Assembly: GCA_009767595.1 (NCBI GenBank)
Contig: VSDK01026163.1
Location: 79,656-143,655 of the forward strand
Length of the DNA stretch: 64,000 nt
Direction of reading: 5' to 3'
Source of the DNA: Symbiodinium kawagutii
Lineage: Eukaryota; Sar; Dinophyceae; Suessiales; Symbiodiniaceae
Positions 51,101 through 63,100 of the stretch are shown here, in pieces. The position numbers and the translations under genes are program-made. The notes beneath the pieces were generated by a model that was given only the letters and a program-made list of their open reading frames with translations, was not told where the DNA came from and made no database searches. Within the stretch, counting starts at the first letter, position 1. Each line of letters begins with the position of its first letter.

Positions 51101-54100
51101 TGTTCATATTTCACATGCATCAACAGGGTCTTCACCACGGACTCTGACGAAAGTTCAGCCCAGGGCACCGATTGCCAAAGTGGACGCATCGAAGGTGGCT
51201 TCCCAAAGGCCTCCGGTTTGGCAGCTTTGAGGACGAGCTGAGGGCAACGAAAAAAATGGAGAAGAAATCTTTATGCCAATCATCAAAACACGTATTTCTT
51301 CGTCCTTCCCGGAGCTTTAGCAGTCTCAAAAACCCAAAGTTTTTCCGAGCCTCTAAGGACTCTAAGGCTTTCCTACTGAGAAATTCTGATGTCTCCAAGA
51401 ACCAACGGGTGACACAGCTGGGAGCTTCGCCGCTTCGCCTTCCGTGGTCGTTTCGGTGATCACTGCAGTTGCACTGCTGGCTGCGCACGTGGTCCCCAGG
51501 TAGATCGCAGTGTCAGTGGTGCAGGTCTCACAGGCGACCTCAAGAGGGAAACGATTCCGAAAGCACCAAGGAAGGCACTCACGAAATGGATGTCTTGCTC
51601 TTGAAGCACCTTAAGTTCACCTTATTTAAATACTAAGTACTTTTATATACTTTTATGTTGGAACTTATCTTTGGTTTGATAAGCACTTAAGGAAGTATGG
51701 TTTGATCAACTGATCTCGAGGAAGCTGAGATCTAAGATGATCTAAGTCATGAGAAATGGTGACCATCTTGACGTAACCCCCCAGAAGATTTGTTCGTATG
51801 CAAGCACTGGCAATCACCAAGCATGAAAATGTCTGCATAGTCTTCTAGCACATATTCCTCTTGAGGCGCAGCTTTATGTAGACTAGGTTTCCAGCAGCAA
51901 TAGCGACAACCTACAAATATTAAACACTGATCGTTCACATCGACTAATGATGGCACACAAAGGACGAATCGTTCAACCTACGGAACTCACACCACCAGCA
52001 ACGACAAACACCAACAGCTCAGTTGCTGTGAGCTTTTCACCCGCCAGCTGCTGCAAGGTGTTGCCATCCAAAGCCTCAAAAGCCGTGGCTTAATGCAGAT
52101 GAACATCTCAAACAGATGTTGTTGTGCATGAGTGGGATCTATCCATGCTTGACACTGGCTCTTGCTAACCATTGCGATTATTGGGAATGTGTTGGTGGTT
52201 GCTATAGATTATCACACATTTACGATCATGATTGCTGGTTACCAACCAAATTATGATTGCAAGTATTGCTCGCATAGCAAATTTCAGTCGCCAGCTCATA
52301 GAGAACAGCAAGGATCACCAATCGCACAAGAATCAGAATCACCCATAATCCAAGGTAAATGAAGCTTCCCTCTGAGAGTTGAAGCTAATTAACAGCATCC
52401 ATTTGAGCACCCATTTCGAACCCAAGTTGGGTAACCAGGGTCTCCACTTCTCAGGTTTGCTCTTGTTCAATTGGCTATGGTTCACACTGAAACCCTGAAC
52501 ATCCAGAACATGAAGAGAACAAGTTAATGGATGCCACGTACCTTTCTTGGTTCAACTTTTTCTTTGCAGTATGCGTATCAACTATCAACCGATCGCCAGA
52601 TATCTTTGATTATGGTTGCTTATCATCCTATACATCATGAAAGAACATCAACCAATATCAGCATTCATCATTGTTGATGGTCATCAACTGGAATGGTATA
52701 ATCACCATAGGTTATCACTATTGACTATTGACCATCATCCATCATGAACCATCATCAACCAGCATCAACCACCAACCCAACCATCACCAACCATCACCCA
52801 CCATGATCTAACCATCATCAGCGCCATCTCTGTTGCAGGTCCCAGGCCCCCCACCGTCACAGGAGACACGTAGACCTCGAAGTTGCTTCCTCCCATGGGG
52901 AAGTCCGTTGAAGCCAAGCCATCTACGTCGATGCACAGTTCAAACCTTGCTGCGCTTGGAGAATCCCAGTGTTTAGTGGTTGACTATGGGCAAAATGTAG
53001 ATGGCTCCTAAGTTTAGTCAAGTGCTTAACTATGGGCGATTATCCTTAGTTCACGATCATGAATCATGCCAAATAAAAACTAAGGATGGTCGAAGGGTAT
53101 TGTCTCTAGCTAAGCCAGAGGGATTCAAAGCACTTCGGAGATATGGTTTGGTCATCCATGAAATTGCCTGATGTTTTGATGAAAAAACATCTGATTCATG
53201 ATGCCGTAGATGCATTTCATCATGCGTCATGTTTCTTTATCAAACATTTCTCAGCAATTGATCTAGACTGACAGGGTTGATTAATCCTGTTCATTGATGC
53301 ATGTTTCCGGATCAAGCCCCAAGTTGCCTGGTCCACTCAGGATGTTTTGGTGAGCATTCCACTACTATCAAAAGAGCGGGCATACATCCCTGTCCTTCAT
53401 GGTTATCACTATTGACCGTTGATTCTTGTATATAATCAAGGTGATGAACTATAAATGATGATCAGTCATTTATAGTTGACTGCCATCATGATTGACATGT
53501 CTCGATGGACATCCCTTGATATACCTCCACCATGTTTGGTACATCTAGGGCCCCCGGCGCTGCTCCCGGCTGAAGATTGCTGGCATCCACCTCTGCAACC
53601 CATTCCTCGTCCAAATATCCAGTCAACCTGGGGCAAACGACGCAGTTTCAGATGTCCACCCGGACAAAGGTACATACCATGAACATCCCTTGCTGTGTTT
53701 CGAAAACTGCTGATCTTGATGAAAACTATTGACCATCATCTATGGCATATCATAATCACATTTATCCGATAATCGTGCTCATTTAACATAAATACACATC
53801 GATGCATCAATTGATGGTTGCAGTATGACCAATACATTTTTTTTGGCATACCATCAAAATATATCAACATATATCATAGATCATCTATCAACTCAACATA
53901 TATCAACTCAACATATATCAACATACCACGATTGAAATGGTATAAAATGGTGATTCTTAGACTTGACACAACCGCTGCTTTCCGCTGCTTGATGAACACG
54001 GGCTATGCCAATCCCGGCGAACTCACAGCACAACGGGCTTCATCTTCGAGCGTCTTCTGAAGCACGGCGGGCAGGGTCGTGTTGACAGCTGGAGACGTCG

Positions 54101-57100
54101 GCGTCGAGTCACAACGTTCGGCCAAGTGGACCTGGCATTGCCACGAGAAGTTTCACTAGCTCTATCTGGATATGTGACATGTGGATGCAGCTGGAGGCAT
54201 CTCTTTATGTGACAAGTGGCACGGTATTGATGGCATGGTATTGATGTAGCATACAACATTTATGCAACGCATACTAAATCTATAAGTTTAGAATAGTATT
54301 AGATATGGACTGAAGGCTATACATGTATTGTGCAATACGCAAACGCAATATATGCAATGAATGTGCAACCAAATGATTTCTACAAAGTCAATTGGGAATG
54401 TGCATGGATAATATGTATAATTACTATTAGTCTACATTATTTTTGGATATTCTATCATATTTGGAATATGATTCCTTGTTCTTCAGTAGGTCTTTATTCT
54501 ATCATATTTTTACCTGTCATAGTAATATTAACAGGAATTCTTACCGTACTCTTTCTACTTGACATGTTTTGAGACTGATTCCATGGCAGCACAGAGGTCC
54601 CGTTCGGGAAGCAATGCGAAGCAACTTCAACTCAGTCTATCGCCTCGGAGGAAGTGTTGCACGCAATAGGACAGGTCACCACAAGCGTCTGACCTGTCGA
54701 TGCTGTTGGGTCAATTGGATGCTGATTGAGTTTGTTTGATGGTGATTGTGAAACCGAAAATCGGACGTAAACCAAGGTCGTAACATGTTGCAACTAATCC
54801 GGGACTTTTGCTTGGAAAGTGGCTGTCGCTGGTTCTCGTTTGCACTTCATGGCATTGTTGGGTCCATGGCAAACAGAAAACAGAAAACTTCATACCGACA
54901 GCAACAAGTACTCAGAGTCATAGTCTTCCCAATCGCCTGACAAATCTATCAAGGACTCCATGCTGCAGTTCTAGAAGTTCATCTCTAGTGCTTGGTTGGA
55001 TGTTGCCATCTGGTTATCGACCTGCCTCGTGGTCTATGACCAGCTCAGCCCGGTCCTGCCTGGTGCCGCCACCAACCCCGAGGAGGACTCCAAGACGCGG
55101 TAGGCCACACGAACCGCCGAGACCGGCGACACGTAGACCTGGAGCCCCGTCTCTCCGAAGATTTGATCCGGGGACCTCGGGGGCGGTGCCGTGGAAAGGC
55201 CAAGAGGAAGCTGCCCTCCGAGGTGAACCGACAGCGTTTCAAGGGGAGCTGCTTTGGTTTCATGGAACCAATGTGGAACCAATGTGGAACCAATGAGATC
55301 AATAAGCAGAATTCATTCCTCAAATATTGCAGCAACGCCTCGGGTTGCCTGAGGGTATCACACCCACCCCTGGATAAACTGCGCTTGACCAGCTTGTCCT
55401 TGCGATTTTTCGGAAGCAATCTATTGCATGTTAAGACAAGAGTTGGGTCAGCTACCATACGACGCACCCCCATAAAAAGACCCAATAGTTGTGAATTCTT
55501 CTTTGAGAGAGTTGATTTTTACAATGCTCGGTGGCCTTCCATGTTCCTCCTTGTCCTGAATGATCTGCATCTGACGGGAATCTTTGCCTTCATTCCACTG
55601 GGATCCCCAAGATTGAGTAAACTTGCAATGCCATCCCGTTGAAGCTATTGACTATGCTGGTATCCGGTGGCGCGGCGAACGACAATCCCCCAGGTCATAC
55701 AAAGGAATATGTACAATCATCAGCCAAGTCGAAAATACGTTATAGGTCTTGTCAGTTCAATTGATTGTTCTTTCTGCTCGGCTTTTGAACATTCAACCAA
55801 CAACAACTAACTGGTCAGTAAATCAGGGTAGTTACATTCGCAAGCTTTGTGATCATCCACGGCCAAGACACATGCCATCCAAGTCAGCACAAATCCGGTA
55901 GAAGACGCCGAACGTGTGAACGCCAACGCCTCAGGGCATTAGCTACATCTTAGAACGGCCAACATGCATCAGCATCAACCAATACTCACCGCTACAAAAC
56001 ACTGTTCGTCAAACATGACGCAATCATTTCTTGACCATTCACAATTACCAATTATTGACCACGGTCAATAACCATGAAGTAAAGAACAATGATGCTTCAC
56101 CATGACATGTAACCAAAATTGTGAATTGATCATAATTAAATCATGACTAAGCCATACTTAGTTCATTTATCATCACTTGTTCATGGTGAACAGCCAAGAT
56201 TCACCAGCCAGTTCTATGACCAGCGAAGCTTCAAGAGCCCAGGTGCTGGTGCGGATCGGAACCTCCCAGTAGACGTTGCCCGCGTCTGAAGCGTCGTTCA
56301 ACATCTTGGAAAAGGTCGCAGCTGCCGTTCGATCAGCTGCCTCTGGCCTCAACCATGGTCTTCGGAGAGGGGTAGGATTGGTTTCCAAGCTGCAACCAGA
56401 GTTTAGTCTTAACATGTTTTCACTATGTTTGCTTCTTTTCTTGTATTTTGGATTTTGATAACTTGCTGATGGCGTCAAATCCATTTCTGCTGTGCTTCTT
56501 TCATTCCATCTGACCTCCAATTGTTTGAGAAACAAATCAAACAACTTGAGTACACTGCAGGCGAGCAGCATCACTCCATTCACAGTCCATGTGTCGTCGC
56601 AAGTACTGGCTGTGGTGATGTACACAGAACTCATTTCCTAAGCGGAGTCGCTTGGGTTGCGAGCTGACAGTCTTGGAGTAGCAACTGATGGGAACAGGAT
56701 CCAACTAACATCTGTTTAGTTTTCCATGCTGGGCAGCAAAAATAGCTTAAGAAGAGAAAACACATCTGCAAGACATCAAGAAATCCATAGAAATCCCATA
56801 GCCAAGAAGCTGAACATCCACCTGAGCACGCCAGTTGCAGCATAGATAGCCCTGGCCCCACCGTGGATCGCGGTGCCTTCTCTGCCACACCTGTGACCTA
56901 GGTCTTGAAGTGTGGGTGAACTGGTCAGGCCGCACCATTCAACGATCGGATTTCAGAATTTCCAAATTTCAAAAAATCAAAATTATGTTAAGTGATCTTA
57001 AATGATGTTGAATGATACTAAGTGACCAATGTAACATTGATGTTCCTTCCCACATTTCTCATCTTGAGGGATCCTCTGTCCTCTGATGGCTTGGATTTCG

Positions 57101-60100
57101 GATCTCCCAACACGATGGATGATCATCTCCCAGTTGGAAGATGGGAATGGCATGGCTATGGCCTCAACCAAGCAGGATCAAGATGGGTCAAGTGGCGTAG
57201 ACGTAGAGACCTGTGTCGCCAACCGTGAGATTGGCGCTGCCATCGCTGCCATCGAGATCCGTGCATAACCTGCCACCAAGCCATGTGTCAGAAATCTTAG
57301 CAGATTGCAGGAGCACCTCATCATTGCCGTGTAGCCCATTGATCGACAGGTGTGGCTTAGAGTCTTGGAATAAATTGAAGTAATTTGTTCGCTCTGCGAG
57401 TGTCTGGGCTTGTGGTACAACAGCGGCACTGCTGACTGCATTGACAGAACTCCCGGCGGCCCCACCTGTAGTGAGAGCCGGGAAGCAATGTACCCGCATC
57501 AAAAGTGACCTGCACAAATCGCAGAAACTCTGAAGTGTAGAGCATTTTCAAACTACACTTGCATCTCTTGGGCAAAAACTACAAACATTTCAAAGGTTAA
57601 CCCAGGATTCAGAAAACCGATAGAACGTAAGGGAACCAATCCCAAAAAGTGAAGAACTCCAACTGGCAGCCCACCAGGCATAGACCAGCCGAGTGTTTAC
57701 CACCAGGTGAGTCAGAGCCTCTTCCAGTGGATGGTGCCTAGGTGTTTCACTCGATTTCATTTCAGCTGTATAGGGCTTTGTCACGACAAGGAACCACTGT
57801 CAACCATTGCATTCACCATCAATCACCACAGGTTTGGGCAGCTAACCATCATCAACTATCAACAACCATCATTTATCACAAACCAATCATCATTTATCCA
57901 TCAATTTATCATTTTTCATTCATCCCTGTTGAAACCAATTCATATTCTACCATCAGAACCCCCATGTAAACCTCCACAGGTCATTGCTCCGCACCGGTGC
58001 CTCATTGCTGGCCGACAACGTCGCCGTCAGCAGCGGAACTCCACAGGTCTCAGCCAAGGAGATCTCGGTGTCTGTGCTGCAGCCTGGCAGGTGCCAGCTG
58101 AAGCGCTGGCAGCGCGTGCCGTCGGTCCCTGCCTTCCGGGCAGGTCACGGTGATGCTTTGAGGATCGCTGCTGTTCAGCACGAAGATTGGATCGATGGCG
58201 GTGACACCGGTCACGTAGATCCTAAGAGGCAAAGGAAACTCACTGCGGGAAAAAAAAACTCCGCAATTCGGAAACTTGAAACTTTGTTCAAAACTGGCAG
58301 ATGGACAAAGTATATAGGGGCGTCCTTCAAATGCACCCTCCGTACAGGTATGAGATGGGTTGGTTGGTATCAATAAACCCTAGGGTTATCATGACAACAC
58401 ACTTGGTATCAAGCACAACACACTTTGGGGTGCTGGTTGGCAGTCCCCATCTTGGTCATCTCCAAGGTGCAGGAAGCTCAAAACATTTCCAGGACGAAGA
58501 TCGTCACTCTGGGAACCGTCCAGGTCCAAGCACAAGTTGTAGCTGTTGCCTAAGAACTTTGCAGCCTGCCCGCCCTTCCGAGCAAAACATATTTGATCAG
58601 AATTGCTCAAATGGATAAGGATTACAAAATTCTGGTTGAAAGGATTATCACCCTTTCAAAGTTGATGGGAAGATTTGCCTTGGAAATATGCAGCCAGTCG
58701 CTGGAATAAACTAAAACACACCTCAACAATCAACTCATCCTGGGCTTCTGAGGCTACACATGGTACCCAGTTACACTGAGCCAGTGGACTCTGAGTTACT
58801 CTCAGTGGACTTTCTGTATAATTAAGAAGTTTGACCTCCGACCAAACAAAGAACCAACCACCAAGCAGCTTTTGGCTCAATGATGGTTGGCGGTGATCAA
58901 AATGATGGTTCAACATTGCTACTAGCTAGTGTATATATCATATCTGTGTTATTCCGTTTTTAGAATACATTGATTCATCTCAGTACAAAAGTGTAAACGC
59001 TCAGCTCAAGCTGCCCGTTGTCAACGATGTTGCATCGATAGGCAGAGTCCAGTTCACATCTTGTCCTTGCGGCCCCGGTTGCACCGCACATGAGCCACCC
59101 TGACTGATTCAAACTGCTAGGGAATGTAGAACTTGAACAGCAAAAATTCAGTCGTGGGTTAGACATTTGAGAATTCTTGTACGCATTTTTCCAAACCCCC
59201 ACGACAAACAAAACCAACAACAGCCTGCGAAGAAACCATGGACACACAAATGGATCCGTCCAAGTCTCTAAAACATCCGCACGCGAGTTTCCACAAGCAT
59301 CCCTGCTTGGGGTTGTCCATTTTACGGTCCCTAGGGATGCCCCAAATATCACCCCAAAAATGACAATGCCTGAGGTTGAGAAACTGCTGGTGGTAACTCT
59401 TGAAGTGGTGGACAGGCCAAAGGAAGTTGTCCTTCCAAATTGAAGGCAGGGGTGCGCAGGAGATTCGGATCACTGGCATTTCCGCACTCCTGCGACGATG
59501 ACACATCTGCTGAAAGGAGACTGATCAAAGGGCTACAACAGATCCTGAGATTGTTTTGATCAACTTGCCCTTGGTCAAAGTCAATGACCCCAACAATGAA
59601 TCAATCCCACACACCGAATCGGACGGTGTGCTTGGCGTTTCCAGTGCTCCTCAGCCAGCCAGCCTTCTGAGTAATTGGAACAGCCCGTGCATGGAAAAGT
59701 CAGCGCCTGCCACGGTCAAGCTCCGCCACATTTGTTGGCCTTCCTAAGCTCTAAAATCGTCTCTTTTTTGCCACTTGACAGTTTTTAGTCTTCAGGCGGG
59801 TTCTTTCCGGATCCATTTTGCCGTCCTGAAATCACGGGATGAATCCTATGAAGTTTCAAAAAATAATGTTGAAAACCGATGGATTTTGAGTCATGGCCTG
59901 GTCATGGACAGCTCTGACCCAGGTGGCCTGCTCGGTAGCCCTTCGAACGTTGGGCCATGGACCTTCGAACTTCGGGTGCCCAGGAACCACAGGAGAGATG
60001 AAGACCTGCCAGTACATCGTTGGCACCACCACATGGTGAGAAGCTAAACAAATAGAAACTCAAATAGAAATCACCACAATATCTAAGAAATTCTAAGAAT

Positions 60101-63100
60101 ATCTGAAATCGTCTAAATTAGATATTCTTAGACTCCAATGATTAAGACCATCGCTAGATCTGGATGATTGTTAGATGAACAGTCGGAAGATTGTCTGTTG
60201 GAGTAGATTCCAATCAAGCAATTACTTAATCCTAGCAACACAAAACAGATTAAATAAGTGAAGCTAGCTAGACAAACAAATGGAACGATGGACCATGAAA
60301 TTCTACACTGGGAGTAGAATGGAGATAGAAAGCTAGAGAAAGCCCCATAGCGGCAGTGTTTATGGGAGCATATCACTGGGATGCATGGGTTCGGTTGCTT
60401 GCTCTTGTGCTAGACCGTCATCCCCGAAGAATCATCAAACCTCCAAAGCCGAAGATTCTGCGGCTTGCTTCCACTAGGGTCTGGTTGATGTTCGAATCCC
60501 CTGGGATGTTGAGAATCAGTTGGTTGGTTGATGTCCCGATTCCCAGTTCACAGTTGCATTCCTACTTTGTCAAAGAAATCAACCAGAAGAATGATCGAAG
60601 GCCTGTTGGAGAATTGCTTGGTTTTGAGAAATTTCCCAAAAGAGTTCAACCCCCAAAAACACAAACAACTCAATCATCATCAACAATCATCAGCATTCAA
60701 TGGGTCATTCAATGTCATTGACGATGCTGAAACAACGTCAGCACAGTAGCAGCCACACCGTGTGCCACCCCATTGGAATGAGTTGATGGCCTCGTTCAAA
60801 GTGTCGACCATTCGAAGGGATCCTACGCCGTCCATATCTGCGCACACCTTGTAGTGTCGTCCTCGCTCCAATCCTGAAGCAGTCTGAATCACCAGCAAAA
60901 CCAACAAAATTGTGGGCATGCAAATTATTTATTGTCATTCCGATCACCATGTTGTCTTGGCTTGTGAATGGATGTTGGAATGACGAATAGATTCTGGGCT
61001 TGTGAATGGATGTAGCCTGCAAGATCGCTGGTTTCTAGCTGGCTATGGACTGACGGAAGTATTCGTGGACAAAGTCTTCACAATCTTCATGAACTGAGAC
61101 ATGGAACAAACCTGGCATTCAAATGACGAGTTCATGTCCAAGGAACGAGACGTATTGACCTGCACCGTGAAGGATGTACCGCTGCCAGAGATTGCGAAGC
61201 TGGAAGTGTAGTCTTCTCCACTGGCAACCACAATGCCTGTGTTCGCTGGTGAACCGTCAATGAGGGGATGCCGTCAATGGGAGGCCCATTGTCGACCGCC
61301 AAAGCTGATCATATTCAAGGGCAGCATCTGGATACCCAAACCATCCCCAAAGTCATTCGCTTTGATGCAAGAAACAACCAGAATCACTTCATTGAAAATG
61401 ATGCAGCTTTATGCACTTAAAATAAAAGGTGTCTGAATTTTCAAAAGCTTTGGGGGAAAGCAGCGTGATGCCCGACCTGTGCTGAGAGAGGTATCGCAGC
61501 TCTTGGCCAAATACACCACAGAGGTGCCAGCAGTACAACCACCCAACACCGAGCATTGCAAACCTGGGGTGCAGACCCACAGGAAGTCAGTGCAACGTAG
61601 TCAGGTGCCATTGAACTCGTTTGAACTCGTGAATTTCAGCTGACTACGAAACAAAGAAACCGACCAATTGGCTAAGTACCAATTGGTTAGCCCATCATCT
61701 GGCGGATTTTGGGATGTCTATTTGCAAGCGAGGAACTAAGCACCTGGCCAAGCAGCTTGAAGAATCGTTGAATTTCTCAGTTTTACCCTCTTAGATCACT
61801 GATCAAATCAGCCATATGATGCTATATTGGACCCAACCCAAAGAAATCCTATCTTACATATATACCACCTATCCTGCCAACAAATAAATGAGCAAGCATG
61901 AGCAACCGAAGCAACGGAAGCAACCTCTTCTGTTCACCACAAAAAATCTGGAAGAACCCGGAGCTCTCGTGGAGCTCAGCTCACCTCCGTCGGCCCCGAG
62001 TTCAACGACTTCTCTGCCACGGCTACGATGCCACTCACCGACACCGCCAGCTGGGCATCGCCGCTGCGCTCCACCGTGGCTGCACCGTCCTGGCAGCTTC
62101 ACAACCGAAGACAAACTTCACCAAACAACTTCATTAAACAACTTCACTAATAAAGTTCACCATACTACATGAATACGATGTGATAATTCTTTATAATCTC
62201 ATAATCTCATATCATGGACTTCATGTGCAACCAAGATCAGCACAAACATTATACTTGTTGTGGCTCTTGTGGCTCTTTATAAAGCAATAGCAGTGATTAA
62301 GCATCATTTGCGACTGTACACTAGGTAGATGTGAGTGCACAGAGTGTATGTAGATAGTAGACAAGACATACATGACGTACCATAACACGGATGGCCAAGC
62401 CATTACAGTTGACCTATCTCGGATGAGCATGACTCAAACTGGCCACCTCGGAACCAAGCAGCTCTCTAAGCTGCCCACCAATTGAGACACAGTAGCAGCT
62501 TCTTAGGGCAAATTGGTGCCACTGTGGGATATGGTGTCCCTGGTGGGAATCTTCCTGGTCCCCGGGTGGGTCCCGTGGGTCCCGTGTCCTGATCCACACA
62601 GATCCGATAGTCTTGACCTCCCGAGAGCTTCGAGGCATCCACCACCGCTGCCCAGAGGCCACCGCTCTCAGAGATGGCCACTGAAGCCGTCCTGCCAAGG
62701 ACCTATCGATTCCAAGCTCTTCATAGGGTAGAGATTCCTATAGCTATCCTATAGCTATCCAACCTATAGGATTCTGTAGCTAAGGTGGCAGCCATGGTCA
62801 TCTATAAATCCAAAACTCATGAAATGGGTTGCAGGCTTTCTTGGGATTTCTTCGGTACTTAGGTGGAGTTAAGTGATGCTAACTTCAGGGGACATGAAAT
62901 CCCGCAGATCCAACGATTGCTTGACACACCTGCGCCCCAGGTTCGCACCGGTCCTTGAGCCCTGGATTTCTGCCACTGAGCTATAGGCCAAGGTGTCGCA
63001 AGCATCCGCCAAGTAGATCTCCGTAGTCGACACCGATAGATTACAGGACCTCAACGGTGGGAGATGGGTCCACCATTGGCTCGTACTGATACCAGTGATA

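Noticed and set aside
51747..51956. DYADIFMLGDCQC look-alike of segment A
   Set aside because: Exon 52855-52949 joins directly to 51403-51538 as SPVT-VACETC.
54330..54572. Hydrophobic + strand frame of 80 codons
   Set aside because: AT-rich intron; the hydrophobicity follows from base composition and there is no motif.
58656..58916. Minus-strand frame with CNWVPCVASEAQDELIVEVC resembling segment A
   Set aside because: It falls between segments B (59015-59099) and C (58480-58549), which join perfectly as SLTTG-NSYNLC, so it cannot be an exon in this transcript.
59159..59290. CFRDLDGS match to the DLDG box
   Set aside because: No Y.LC context in frame and placed between a linker exon and segment B; likely chance.
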